In this document: one piece after another, positions 1 to 12,600 of the stretch | How the letters are laid out: every line of letters begins with the position of its first letter | Position numbering within the stretch: position 1 is the first letter of the stretch | NCBI GenBank assembly: GCA_026225945.1 | Contig: JAMJFZ010002475.1 | Coordinates: 1,916,501-1,980,500, forward strand | DNA length: 64,000 nt | Direction of reading: 5' to 3' | Origin: Cricetomys ansorgei | Lineage: Eukaryota; Chordata; Mammalia; Rodentia; Nesomyidae | Notes under the pieces: model-generated | Databases searched by the model: none | What the model was told of the DNA's origin: nothing | Seen by the model: the letters and a program-made list of their open reading frames with translations, nothing else | Position numbers and translations under genes: made by a program

Positions 1-1490
1 ATGGTCCCTGCCCCGCCCCCACAGGAACCCAGAGAGGGACAGGCATGGCTGGAGAGCCCAGGGCCTCAGGACACTGACCATCACTCCATAGTCAGATCCT
101 CCTGGGTCTCAGCTGCCCTGCTCTTAATCCCAAACCCACTTCCAGAGAACCAGAACTCAAAAGGCTTCTTAGCAGGGCTCCATGACTCCACTCTGAGCCC
201 CTAACGCCCACCCTACGCCTGCAGAAGAGAGGAAAGCCTGGGCAGGCTCCCTCAAGCCTAACTGTCAGATAAGAAACGGGGCTCTGCCTACCTGTGTGAA
301 CCCAGAGGGACCGGGCACAGGAGCCTGCCGTGGCGCAGTCCTGCCGCGCAGGTGGCTGCCCGGAGGCTCTGAGAGGATCACTAGAGCTTCTGGAATGGCA
401 TGGCAGAGCTGAGGGACAGAGCTAGGTCTTCACACATTCTCTGGGGGTGAGCCCAAATCTATTTGCACCACCTACGATGTCCAGCAGCTCAGAGAGGGCG
501 TGGAGGGCTTTGGGATCACACAGCAGCTGGGGCATAGCCAGACACGTGCTGTGTCCGGGAGACTAAGTCCTCATCCCCAGCTGTGACCCAGCTCCTCCCT
601 TCCCTCCCCTAGCTGGCCTGGGCTGGGAGGAGGTTTTAAAGGTACAGAAACTACTCCAGGTAGAGAGAGGGCCGGGCTCCATAGCCAATCCCTGGTGCCC
701 TGTGACCTGAGCTGGGGCTAGCTCGGAGCCTGGGAGATTCTCTGTAAGAAACATGAGTCCAGTTTAAAGAAGCTCTGTCTCGAAGAAAGGGAGACGACTG
801 CGGCTCCTGCGTTCAAATAGGGGTCACACGGGGCTGGGATATGGGTCTTGGAGGCCCTACAAGGCCTGAGGAGTCTGTTCCCCTCTGGGATTACCAGATG
901 GAGGCTGGCCCTTAGACTCTCTGGGCCACAGACTCGGGGAGGGGCTGCTGCTCCAAGTATTCTGGTTAACTGGACTGAAGGAAGTCTGATGACTAAAGTC
1001 TTTCCCCCTAACTCCTTAACTTTCCAGCTGAGGGCAGTCTGGCTGAGTCGGGGGCGGGGCTTGGCAGGGGAAGTGGGGCTTATCTGTTTAAGCCCTCAAG
1101 CCACTCACTGAATGAGATAGGGTCAGTTTTCTACCGAGGGGAAATCCCAAGCCTGAAGGCCCCCCCCCCCACTCCCGCTACCATCAAGGTCCTTAGAGTC
1201 TGCTGCCTGCCGGTCAGATTGCTGTTCATTCATTCATTCCGTTTCCCCTGCCCCCAAATCTACCTGTAGGCCCTCTGAACTCTTCCCCCAGAAGCCTCCA
1301 ACCTGGTTAGAAATACCTTAAGAGCTCTGTGGGAAACGGTGTTGGCGATGGGGGTGTGATTAATGGAAACCTGCTGGTGGAAGGAGAGAAAGGACTCCTG
1401 AAAGCTGTTCTCTGATCTCCATGTGCTACTCTGTAACTGTGTGGAACATGTGCACGCACGCGCACACACACGCACAGACACATAAGAAAT
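1..1490. other. Intergenic DNA, no gene seen
   Basis: GC-moderate unique sequence with no exon that I recognise on either strand. By synteny the GGT1 gene should lie beyond the left edge, transcribed away from LRRC75B, so a GGT1 noncoding 5' exon could sit here; nothing in the sequence lets me place one. The open frames present are short and resemble no known protein. Confidence 0.5.
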
Positions 1491-1496
1491 AAATGT

Positions 1497-1722
1497 TGGT
1501 GTTGAGGAGATGGCTCAGGAGTTAAGAGCACTGACTACCCTTTCTTCTGAGGACCCACGTTCGATTCCCAGCACCAACACGGTGGCTCACAGCCATCTGT
1601 AGCTCCAGTTCCAGGGGAATCTCGTGTCCTCTCTGACCGCCTCGGGCACATGCACCTGTGTGGTACATAGACGCACATGCGGGCAAAATGCATACGCACA
1701 TAAAGCAATAAAATCAAACTTA
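1497..1722 (+). mobile_element. B2-type SINE
   Basis: The sequence follows the B2 layout: a tRNA-like head with 'gagatggctcagg' and 'ttaagagcactgac', then 'gaggaccc', a ttcccagcacc box, 'agctccagttccaggg', and a tail ending in an A-rich segment with aataaaa. It is diverged, so it is an old insertion. Confidence 0.8.
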
Positions 1723-1737
1723 AAACACCTTATTATC

Positions 1738-1920
1738 TATGCATACGTGTGTGTGTGTCTGTGCCTGTGTCTGTGTATGAGAAAGTCAGAGGGTGTCAAG
1801 CCTCCTGAAGCTGGGGTTACTGGCAGTTGTGAGTTACCTGTTGTGGGTGCTGGGGATTGGATTTGAATCCTCTGCAAGAACAGTGTGTGCTCTTAACCAC
1901 TGAGATGTCTCTTCACTCCC
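1738..1920 (-). mobile_element. B3/B2-type SINE, antisense
   Basis: Reads as a reversed B2/B3 element: a TG-rich head, 'gctggggttactggcagttg', 'gggtgctggggattgga', 'tcctctgcaagaaca', and 'gctcttaaccactgag'. It lies directly after the + strand copy. Confidence 0.7.
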
Positions 1921-1985
1921 AAAATAATAAAATAAATTTAAAAGAAAGTTTTAAAACAAACAAACAAAGAAACCAAAAAAAACCT

Positions 1986-2208
1986 CAGGGACTGGAGAGA
2001 TGGTTCCATGGTTAAGACACTGGCTGCTCTTCCAGAGGACCCAGGTTCGAGTTCTATCACCTACATGGTGGCCCAACAACTGTCTGTAACTCCAGTTCCA
2101 GGTGATCTGATTTGTTCTGGTGTCCAGAGGCACCAGGCACACAAATGGTCCACAGGCATACATGCGAGCAAAACCACCATGCACGTAAAATGAAATTAAA
2201 GAACAAAC
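1986..2208 (+). mobile_element. B2/B3-type SINE
   Basis: The head 'gactggagagatggttcc', 'ttccagaggacccaggttcg' and the tail 'ctgtaactccagttccagg' are typical of a B2-family element. It is the third SINE in a 700-bp cluster. Confidence 0.8.
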
Positions 2209-3262
2209 AGTGCATTTAGCCAGGAAGGGAGGCCAGTGCCTCGAGAGAGGGGGGCAGACACTAGGATGGGGGAGCCCCAGGAAAGGATCAGAGCTGGAGC
2301 TGAGACTGGATTGGGGCAGGAGGGAAGCCTGTGAGCCTGGAGGGCGGACCTAGAGCTCTTCCTGCAGAGGCAGGAGCCATGGACATCTCCATGGGTGCTG
2401 TGGGCACCTCTTGACTTCCCTTGACCCTCCTTGAACTCAAAGGTGTCAAGACTGGAAAAGAAGGTACTCAAGCCTACAAGCCTAGACTTTGAAAGCCAGG
2501 TCAGTCTGGACTTTGAGAACCCTGGGAGGCTGGTGAATATGTCACCATGCTGGGTAACCCATTAACCCTGGCTTGCTCATTAAGACCCTAGTTGGTGTCT
2601 CTTTGCTCCTTGGCTAGTGTTGGGGAAACGGGCAGAGGGCAGCCATGAGAAGGGAGTGTTGGTGGGGGAGTGCTGGGGGCTGGCTGAACTGGGCTCTCAG
2701 CGTGCTTCTCCCCTGAGGAGGCTTTGCATGCCAGAGAGGCCCCGGGGTGCCGCACCACCATCCAAGGCCTTTCATCTTAAAATCAGTCCTTCTGCGCCTC
2801 AGGGGCCTTGGCCAGGCAGGAGACTTAGGAACCCATCTAGGGGAAGCTCAGGGATGACTCCAGCTCTCCTGAAGAGAAATGGGCTCACAGTGGCTCCCAA
2901 AGCACTTCCTGTTTCAAAGGGCTTGCCTTTCCCCACCCCATCTTGGAAAAACAAGCGCTGGTAAAGTACTGGTACCTGGGTACCTGAAACCAGACACTAG
3001 AGGTTACAGTTCAGTGGGTTGGGGAGGGGTTCTGCCTACAGCCATTCAGAAGGACAGGGACCTAGACAAGGAAAGACGGGGCCAACCACTTCCTGAAATT
3101 GGCATCTCATTGCGACTTCTGACCACACCCCATGTTACTTCCAGGTCCAGAAGGTTGACCACACCTGAATGCCAGGAAGAGCTGGCCAGGTCTTGAGCCC
3201 CCTGTGGGTAAGGGTCAGAGCTGAGGTTGGTACCATGCTAAGCTGCAGACTCACTGTGAGTA

Positions 3263-3265
<3 letters not shown>

Positions 3266-3293
<28 letters not shown>
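3266..3293 (+). repeat. Poly(A) run
   Basis: An uninterrupted run of about 28 A. No intact SINE precedes it that I could recognise. Confidence 0.9.
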
Positions 3294-3296
<3 letters not shown>

Positions 3297-4969
3297 GTGG
3301 CTCCAGATGTTAGCAGCACCTTCTCCACTTTAGAACTCCTGAGACCAGGATCTCCCTCCCCACCCCAGGGACCAGGGACTCTATACCAACCGGGATATGC
3401 CTGGTTATGTCTCTTGTTAGTAAACTGGTGGGGATGAAACTGACTTCAAATCCAAACTCTGTAATCGACTTTAGGATCACAGAGTCTCAAAGCTTGTTCT
3501 GATTTTCCAGCACCCTAGAAATGTCAGCTTATGCATCTGCTCCATTGGGGAGCTCCTCATCTCTCAAAGCGGTTGGCGGGTTCTCCCCCAGAGTCAAGCC
3601 CCAGCCTGTCTCTTAGGGTGCCTTCTACAGCCTACAGGAGTCAGCTCGTTTTGGAAGGGTCTGGTCTAGGATTGGACCCTTCTAAGCATCTGGGGCTGCC
3701 ACAATAAGTGAGGCAGGGAACACCCGTGGCCTGTGGCTACCTGGCTGCAGCCTCTCAGAGCCACACAGACCACACTGACGAGATGGAAGAGGCCCGGCTA
3801 ACCACGGCAAGGACGGAGTTTGCTCGTGCTCCCCTACCCTGGCCTTTTGGTACTATGCCCCATGCCAGCAGTTACCTTTGGTGTGGATGGAGCCTGTGCT
3901 CAGCCTCGTGTGGTCCTCCAGAATCACCAGCTTGTTAGTGCCTGACAGCATTCGGCAGCAGGGCCGGCCTGGCACTGGCAGATCAAGTCCAACTCCAAAA
4001 TTCAAGGGTAGGGTCCCAGAGACATGGGGCCCAATGTCCCCAGGTTCAAACTTAACCTCACTGAGAGCTGGTACGGGGATCTGGGAAGCCTTTCCCTTTC
4101 TGGCCTCGGTTTCTCCTCCAGAGAGGATGGAGAAGCATCAGATTCGAGGAGACAGACTTCAGGAGGCCCGGGAGCTCTCCAAAGGCTCAGTGTTGTCCTG
4201 GTTCGGATGCTCGGATCTGAATTCCCTTCCCGTCCTGCCTGGTGAACTGTTCGGAGCCGAGGCCCAAAGTGTGCCGTTTGTGGCTGCCCTGTCCTCACCG
4301 CTCAGGTGGCATTTATTGTATCACCTGGTAATTATCTGTGTCTGGAACCTCCCGGAGGGGAGGGGGGGTAGGAGAGAAGCCCTGCCCTATTCCTGTCCTG
4401 GTCCTCCCATTACACGCCCTGGTCTTCAGGAAAGCCAGCTCACCTCTCACAGCCTGACGGACCACAAATTGAGCTCTCCTGTCCACCCTTCACCTCCCTG
4501 TGATGACTGGTACCCACACTGCCCAGTGCTGTCCGTACACACCGTGCTCAGCTTACCCCGGCTCCCAGAGCTCCCTTCCTCTGTGGCAGTTCCTCTGCCT
4601 CTCTTACCTCTTGGATGCTCAACTATTACTTTATGCATACGGAATCCGAGTCTGAGGCCCTGGCTGGGTCAGATGCCCAAGGTCAACGTGCCCAAACCTG
4701 AGCTAAGCAACTGTCCTCCTCAGACCTCTACTGGCCACAAAAGCCAGAGTCCGGCCCCTGGGAAGTCCACCCCTGCATCTTCACTGGTCCCTTCTAACTG
4801 GTGCTATCTGTGACCTCCTCTAAGCCACACCTAACACCCTCCCCCACCGGCTCCTATGGGCCACTCCTATCGCCTGGTGACGCCCAGGCAGAGGTTGCAA
4901 TGCTCGCTGCTCTTTTCGTAATGGAACTCTTGGTGTTCGACGTGTAAACTGGAACACTTTCTTCTCCTA

Positions 4970-5245
4970 CTAGAAAACCCTTCAAAGGCCCCCTTTGCCC
5001 TGAAGAGAAATTCTTGCCTTGCCGGTGCCTGCCCTGCCCTCTCTCCACACTCAGTGCTCCTGCCAGGACATTTTACAGGCTACTACCTTGGCCAACAGCA
5101 TTCTTCCTTCAGACCCCCTTCCTCCAAGTCACCTTCCTAACCCTTCGTTTGCTCTCAGCTCTGTGGGCGAGCTACCACTCACTCCTGCCTTCTCTACCAT
5201 AGTCTGGGCAGCACCTAGTAATTATTCTTGAATGAATTGATGCTG
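4970..5245. mobile_element. Possible ancient L2/MIR-like fragment
   Basis: The pyrimidine-rich text with 'ccaagtcaccttcctaaccc', 'accatagtctgggcagcacc' and a terminal 'gaatgaatt' resembles an L2 3' end. Divergence is high and the call is tentative. Confidence 0.3.
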
Positions 5246-5296
5246 GCTGGGGGGAGGGGAGGATAGGTAGGCTTATTATAAAGCCATAAAGAAGGG

Positions 5297-5425
5297 CTGG
5301 ATGGGCTGGATGTGGCACAAGTGTAGAATGATTGTTTAGCATGGGGAGGACCCTGGGTTCAAATATCAACACCAGAAGGTGAAAAAGGCCACAGGAGGTT
5401 AATTACTTTTTTTTTTTTTTTTTTT
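5297..5425 (+). mobile_element. Old ID/B4-type SINE fragment
   Basis: The 'tagaatgattgtttagcatg' and 'accctgggttcaaatatc' segments match the B-box half of a tRNA-Ala-derived ID element. A T-run follows at 5407-5426. Confidence 0.5.
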
Positions 5426-6151
5426 TAAGGCACACATAGGCAGCGCTGGGCTATACCAGCCTCTTTACCTAGGTCTCTTATCCTATAATGTCTTTGTCGT
5501 TTTACAGGAAACTGAGGATTGCGGAAGTTTCCGGGGTGTGTCGTGTTTGCCCACCACAAAGTTCATGCCCACTAAGGGAGCCTGGAGTATGACCTTATTT
5601 AGAAATGGAGTCTTCTTCTCGAGATAATTAGTTGAGATGAGATCATGCTAGATTAGGGTAGGCCCTAAACGCAGTAATTAGTGGTCTTACGAGATGGCCA
5701 TTTGAGCAGTTGTGCAGGGAAGAGGGCCGAGGTAGAAGTGACACAAGTACAATTCAAACAGCCACAGGGGTCGCCAGGAAGCCCGGGAGGACGAGAGAGA
5801 GAGAGGGTCTGGACCCATAGTCTTCAAGGAAGCATGGCTCTGTTAACATTCGGATTCTGGGCTTCCAATAACCAGAACTTGTTGTCTTAAGCTATTGAAC
5901 CTATGGCAACTGGTTGTAGCCACCACAGGAAAGTCATACTGCTCCCTACTTTGGCTATAGCTGCACACGGAGCAAAGAGCAACCCAGGGGATCCGAATCC
6001 TATCTGTTGCCTCCTTCGCCCTGTGGCGATTCCTGCTGAAGGCAGGAGAACCCACTCCTGATAGAGAGGAATGAGAGATAGCTCGGGGAAACTGTCTCTA
6101 TAGAGCATCTATCTGCTGCCTTCCTCCTGGTGAAGGTTCCAAGACCATTCT

Positions 6152-6297
6152 ATGGCCGGACATGGTGGTTCAAATCTGTAATCCCAACTCCTTGGAGGTG
6201 GATAGAGGAAGATCGGGAGTTTGAGGTCATCCTCGCTACATATCTGAGAACAGCCTAGGCTATGTGAGGCTTTAGCTAAAACAAACAAACAAACAAC
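6152..6297 (+). mobile_element. B1-type SINE (old)
   Basis: The start 'gccggacatggtggttcaa', 'gtaatcccaactcctt', 'gaggtcatcctcgctacat' and a caaacaaacaaac tail identify a diverged B1/B4-like element. Confidence 0.75.
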
Positions 6298-6299
6298 GA

Positions 6300-8300
6300 A
6301 GACTACTTCTTTGTCATGGTTACCAGGAAGCTCTGGATCACCTGGTTACTTGCTAAGATAGCAGTCTTGAGTTGGCTTACTTCCTCGTTGTCTGGACTTT
6401 CTCATTGGGTGGGTGGGGAAAGAGCCCATAAGTGGAGCTGGTTCGGTTCCAGGCCTTTTGATAGCCCTCCGCCCTACTTGCTGGGTCACCCAGACCTTGG
6501 CTATTTGTCTACTCCCAGTGGGTTACCTCATGGATAGTTTAGGGCTTAGAACAACCGGGGTGTAATGCTGCCAATTCTTATCTCCAGGCCATTTCCACTT
6601 GGCGTTGAATACGTCCCCATCGAAGCTGAAATCTGACTGTGTCCTCTCTCTCACACTCTCCCATGGGCTTACCAGGGCTGGCAAGGGCTGCCCCCGAAGG
6701 ACCCAGGTCAACCCTCTACACCCCTCATCCTTCCTAGAGATTGAGATGGCAGCTGCAGGGTCTGCGTCACCCTGGGATTACCACAAACCCTGATGCCCAG
6801 GACAACTCTGGGGAGAAGGGCCAGCAGCCTTTAGTGCAGTGCGCATGGAGACTGGGGAGGTGGAGTGATAGCCCCACTCCCGAGGGGACAGCTCTGTCTG
6901 TGGGGACTCTTGCCCAAGTCAGGTGAAGCCAGAGACAGTGTCCAAGAGCCAGCTCACTTAGGCACTAAGACAGCAGGCTAAGGAGAGCTCACCCAGGGAT
7001 CTGGGCCCAGATACCACACATCCTTTTTTTCCTGGAAAAGGTCCTCTAGGAATCTCTCAGTCAGGGAGGGTCATGGAAGAGGGGCTGGGGGTCAGTTCTC
7101 TACCTGCCATAGGACTACACACTAGGCGTTTCCCCCTATGCCTCTGCCCAGCTCTTTCCTTTCTTGCCTGGTACTCAGTCCTCTCTCCTCCCCCTTGGCT
7201 CCCACCTTCCTCTTCTCATGCTCCAAAGTATGATGCTTAGCCCTGGCTTAGCCTCCGGAAACGACATGGTCTGGATCTGGGAGGCATCCAGGTCTGTCTC
7301 CAGCCCTGGGGGTGCAGGAAGGAAGAGGAAGACAGCTTACCTGGCCTCCAGCTCTGGGCAAGGGGTCTGAGAAGTCCCCGGGACACTTGGCCTGCTGCTC
7401 AAAGCTCTGGCTCTCACACACTGTCAATTCAGCAACAGCCTTGGCCCTGGGGGAGGGCAGGCTGGGTAGTCACGCAGGTTTGCCAGGGAGGAAACCTGTC
7501 GTGCCAAGGTGGCCTTAGGACAATACTGCCTGCAGAGGAGGGGACAGGGAGGCTGCTGGGGGTAGGGGTTGGAGAGGCCCAGGAATTAGTCAAAAAGCAG
7601 TCAGGGGGTATCAGTGAGTGGTCAAGTGACTGCACATTCTGCTGACTTCTGCCTTGTCTAAGGGTCTCAGTCCCGACATTCAATCTCCCACCTCCAACTG
7701 CAGTTTCAGGTCTGACCCAAAGGAAGGATCCTGGCAGGTAATCCTCACTAAGCGCCCGGAGATCGGTTTCCCTCACATGCTTCAACAAGGCTCGCGCTTG
7801 CCCAGCCAGGCACCCCAGACTCAGGCTGGACACACATTCCTTGACTAGCGGTGTGTGTGAGAGGCTAGGGTGCAGAACCCTCTCCCATGTAACTTGAGAG
7901 GCTCAGAACCAGGACAAGGTGGGGCTGGGACTGCTGAGGAAACCCCACTAGAGCTAGATGGTCCTGAGCTCAGAGTTGGTCTTCAGAGGAGCCAGGGATC
8001 CCTGCGGGTACGGATCATCCCCGTTCCTTAGGCAGGAAACATCGACTCAGGAACATATGAAGGGCCTGCTGCCAGGCTGCCCGGAGCTGGGCTTAGCCTG
8101 TTCAATTCTCGGGCATGGGGGTCAGAGGAGGCCGACTATGCTCAGCCTGCCCAGGCTTGCATCTGTCCCCTTCAAAGCAGGAAGTGTCATTCCGGATTTG
8201 CCAAGGCTGGTAGCTTTCACACATATTGGACAAGACAGATACACTGCTCATAAGGGCCCTTTCTGAAAGCGGGTGCTGGCACTGTCTGAAACACTTCTGG
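6300..8300. other. Upstream flank of LRRC75B, no gene seen
   Basis: Unique, moderately GC-rich sequence with no recognised exon or clear repeat. The short frames on both strands look like chance. It may contain regulatory sequence for LRRC75B, but I see no motif that decides this. Confidence 0.45.
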
Positions 8301-8344
8301 ACAGTCGGGCGACCATTTATTTCCCCCTAGTCAGGACTGGGTCC

Positions 8345-8910
8345 ACACGGTCGAGGGGTGCAGAATGCCACCTAGCCCTCCTCCTCCCCTGACCGCCCCG
8401 GGGAGAGCTCCAACGCCAGGTCCTACTCGGGCGCGGCCCTGGGCGGCGAAACCTCTGCCAAAGAGGAGTGACCCTGGGCTCCACGCTGGCGGCCGGTGCC
8501 TGGGCGCGCAGCCGTAGACCCGGCGCTGCCCACCCCGCGCATCCCGGGCGGGGCGCGGCGCAGACACCCGCCTCCCTTTCCACAGTCCGGGCGCCCGCCC
8601 TCCCGCAGCGGCCATGGGGGCGCGGCTGGGGCGGCGGGCGAGGGCAGCGGCCGCTCCCGATGTCCCCGGGCCCGCGCCCTACGAGCGCCGGGTGCGCTGG
8701 CTGCGAGAGATCCAGTCTACGCTCCGCGAGCAGCGGCCGGAGCGTGCCCGGCAGCTTCTGCGCCTCCTGCGCCAGGCGAGAGAAGGAGTGGGGCGGCCCA
8801 GGGTGGGTGGGAGGGAGCCGAGGGTGTGTGTGTGGGTGTGTGGCGGAGCGGGGGCGAGGGTGTCGGGGAGCCCGGGCTGCGGGATGCTCCCAGCACGCAC
8901 GGTGGGTCTC
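8345..8910. promoter_or_regulatory. CpG-rich promoter region of LRRC75B
   Basis: CpG dinucleotides are dense here (many gcg, cgc and ccgg) and rare before 8300 and after about 9000. The start codon at 8614 falls inside. No TATA box sits near a plausible start, which fits a broad CpG-island promoter. The exact transcription start cannot be read from the sequence. Confidence 0.75.
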
Positions 8911-9648
8911 CCAGACGCTGGGGTTCTTGCCTGGAGGGAGAGCGCGGATTAGAGCGAGGGCCAGGTGGGGCTGATGGGTTGCTTGCCAAAGAGGGGCTTG
9001 GCACGTTGGGACGCTGAGATCTGAAGTCCTCTGTGTTGTGTGTGCTGCGGACCGCCTGCATTTGGACCTTGTCAAGAGTTGGGGTGGGTGAGGGTAGGGG
9101 GCATCTCATGCTGAAGGACAATAGGGAGAGGGGAGCTCCCCGTCCTGCAGGAAGAAAGGAACCACCAGAAAGGGTCCTGGGGAGGCACAGCATACATGGT
9201 CTGCGGGCGCGCCAGGAGACACCATGACAGCCTAGACAAAGCCACAGCGCACGCACCACCCATTTTAGCAGGCGGCTCGAGGCCTCTGAGAACACACAAC
9301 CACGTTTGTACATTGCAGTGTCACGTCTGGGCCCTTGGAAGACACATTTGGTACCGGAGCCAAAGATCCCAAGCCCCGAGTAGCCCTAAGCGGCAGGGAC
9401 GCCTGTCTCAGCACTACTCCCAGGCAAATCACTTCCTATTCAGGCTCCTCACCCCTCCGCAGTAGCTTCTCCTCCGGCCACAGAGGTAGATGCTTGGGAC
9501 TGGAGAAACTGAGAGAAGTGATGAGCCAGGGTCCAGAAAGAAGACTGAGAGACGGGGTCCCGAGATGTAGTTCAGTGTTAGAGCACTTGTTTAGCATTTG
9601 AGAGGCCTGAGCTGTATCCCCAACACTATAAAATAGAGAGAGAGAGAG

Positions 9649-9690
<42 letters not shown>

Positions 9691-12600
9691 AACAGCCTAA
9701 ATTAGGCATGGTGGTACACGCCTGTATTCCCAGCACTTGGGAGATGGAGACAGGAGATCAGGAGTTCAAGGTCTTCCTCAGCTACATAGCAAGTTCAGGA
9801 CCAACCTATAATGGGGGGGGGGTGGAGAGAGAGGGAGGGAGGAAGGGATATCAGAGCGGGTGATCTAGAGCCAACACTTCCAATCCTGCTCTTCCTCTGC
9901 CACTGGGTGCCCTCTCTGTAGATCAGCATTCTGGAAACGTGGAGCTGTTACTTTAAGAGGCACTGACCAGACCAGCTGAAGGTAGGCTGCTGTCTGGGGG
10001 CACTGTCTGGGTCTGCCCAGACTCACGAGCCTCCTTCCTTCTGGATCCTCCCTAGCTGGATCTGTGGTTTGAACCATATTGACAATATAAACAGGAGAAC
10101 CAACTGCCAAGCAGCACCCAGCCAGGCATATTGCCTAGGAGCGCAGATCACTATCTGGTGGAGCCCAAGGCACTGGCTTGCATTTTCCCTGGAAGCTTTA
10201 GGGAGGGAACCACCCCAGGGAGCAGTTAAGTCCCCTCCAAGTATCCCAGTAGTTGAGATTTGAGGCATACAAAGGAGCCTTTGCTGCCCCATAACCTGGA
10301 GAAATTCTGCATCTGCAGCCTGTGGTGTTCCTGCCTGGTCTCACTTCCTGTGTGCTCAGGATAGCACAGGGCGTACATACCCTTCTCTGGATGTTTGCAG
10401 GCTGCCTGTGTGTCCTCTAAAAGTACCCTGAGGGCCTGTGTGGTGCTGTACGCCTTTAATCCTAGTTCATGGGAGGCGAAGGCAGGCAGGTCTCTGAGTT
10501 CCAAGCCAGCCTGGTGTACAGAGCAAGTACCAGGCCAGTTGGGACTACATAGTAAGACCCTGTATCTTGAAAAACATAAAGGTAAATCAAAGGATGTTCA
10601 GTCACACCAGTCCCATAGGTGTAGATGGGAGAAGCCAGGGAAGGAAGGCAACAGTATCAGGGCAGGATCCTGACCTTGGGATCTGATTGGGGAGGAGAGA
10701 AGGCGGCTTGTGGGCCGGGAAGGGTGTGATGGCCGAGTCTAGGGAGTCATGGCTCTGCAAACTCTGTAAGTCTCAGCCGATGGAGAGGAGGGTGAAGGTC
10801 GGATATGTCCCACGGGATGGCCCTGGCAGCCCAGGGATGGCTGTGGGAGGCTGGGAGGCCCAATAGGGTGTGATGTCTCAGTCTCAGCAGCAGCGGTGGG
10901 AGAAGGGGACCCACTTGGTGAGCTGGGGCCAGAGGGAAAGGATGCTAGGTGAGTGCTACAAGGGCTGACAGGGTGGGACCCCTCCTGAGCTGTGACAAGG
11001 GACTTGGGGCCAGCAAATGAGCAGGCTGAGTCTGGGCTGCCTTTGGGAACACGATCTGGGGGAAGAGGCTCACGTCCACAGATGGTCGCACAGTTCAGGA
11101 GACCTCAGGCACGGGAGGGAGTGCTAGGGACATCAGCATTCAAGGTCATTAGAGGAGGTAAAGGTGTCACAGCAAGACACTTCACCTCCAACAACTGTAT
11201 CTGAGTGACCCGCTTATCATCCCCCACCCCTGGGGCCTTACCATCCCCTCCTCTCTCTAGACACTTGGCTGTCACCATTCATTGAGAGATCCCAGCAAGC
11301 CCTGGAGAGAGTTAGAAATATGGGAACCAGAGAGGGGTATTCTTTTGTCTGGCCTAGAGAAGGACAGCCCTGACCCCCAGAGTTATTCAACTATCCCTTC
11401 GCCACCCATAGGACCTGGGCCTTGAAGGGAATCTCCTCACTGACATCCTCTACAGGAATGTGGCTTTCCTTAACCTGGTGGACCCCATCTCCCACGACCT
11501 GCTGGCGAACCTGGCCCGGGACCTGCAGTGTCCCAAGAAGGTGAGGTTGGCAGGCTTAGGCCTCAGGACTTGGGTCCTCATGCTTGCCTTCGGCAAGTCA
11601 CTATCCCTCCTCAAGAGCAGCTTCAGGAGCAGGTGTGAGCTGTGTTTTGCTGTGCCCCCCAAAACCATGCTCTTAGGTAGACCTGTTTCCCCACTGGCGG
11701 TGCTGTGTACCCCAACTGAGCAGAAGGCATATATACACATATACATATACACAGTCTGTCCTGAGAAATCCACTATCAGGACTACATTACATTCTCGTTC
11801 CTGGGTCAGACGGTCTCTATCCTGTTTGGACACCTTTGGGGACACATTCCACCACAACTTGGGGGCACAAACAAGTCCTACCTCATGCTAAGCTGGATCC
11901 TGCTACCTGTAGCCACAACCTCCTTGGACCCTGTTCTGACAACACCTACAGATGCCCCACTGTGAACATGGACACAGTCCTGGCCTGTATGTCTGTGGTC
12001 AGCCACGAGTTCCCAGGAATCTTAAACGCAATGAACCCCACCCCCGTGTGAAATAATGAGGGCCACTGTAGGCTCTGTCAGCTCTCAACCTCACATCTGC
12101 ATTCAGCTGGCTAGCCCACAGCCATCCCAGTAGCCACCTGATCTGCTGTCAGTGTGGGTTATTGCATGCTCTGGGGGCTATATTCTGTCCCTAACGGTAT
12201 AGAAGAATATTCACGGTGATGGAGCATGCTCAGTGCCAGCTACCTTGTGCTCTGCACACAACCTACACCTCTTTGGGGATACAATCAGGACCGAGAGAGA
12301 GCCGTGTGGTGCAGTAAAACATCAGGCCCCGGCCCTGTCAGCCCAGACCCAGGCCCCACGGGCGCAGCATAGCTTGGAGAATGAGAGGAAGAGCATGCTG
12401 ACCTGGCTTGTTCCTATTCTCTGGGACTGGAGTCTCTGGAATAGGGCTCCCTCAAGGGGCCTGGACTGGTCTCTTCCTTGTGGCAAGTCCCCTGGGGGTG
12501 TTGAGGGTGGCAGGCTGCCGGCTGATAGCTTGAGCTACTGGCCTTAGGCCTGGGGACAGGGAACAAGGGCCCATTGTCTGGGCTTCCTCCCACCGGGCAC

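Larger units (their letters stand above)
2210..5290. other. Intergenic DNA, mostly unique sequence
   Basis: No coding exon recognised. A 311-codon open frame at 3878-4813 is GC-rich, Pro/Ser-rich and resembles nothing known, so I treat it as chance. The stretch near 4970-5245 ends in a 'gaatgaattgatg' motif like the 3' end of an ancient L2/MIR repeat, but this is weak. Confidence 0.45.
8776..11411 (+). other. LRRC75B: LRRC75B intron 1
   Basis: Runs from a GC donor to the acceptor 'ccacccatag'. It contains old ID/B4 and B1 elements and a GA microsatellite. The rest is unique sequence without a recognisable exon. Confidence 0.75.

Noticed and set aside
3878..4813. A 311-codon open frame on the + strand
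   Set aside because: No recognisable domain, composition follows local GC content, overlapping frames are open in other phases, and no promoter or splice context supports it.
1..8300. Noncoding 5' exons of GGT1 on the - strand
   Set aside because: Expected nearby from synteny, but noncoding exons cannot be recognised here without transcript data.
8317..9313. Long open frames on both strands across the LRRC75B CpG island
   Set aside because: High GC removes stop codons by chance; only the frame starting at 8614 matches a known protein and splices to the next exon.
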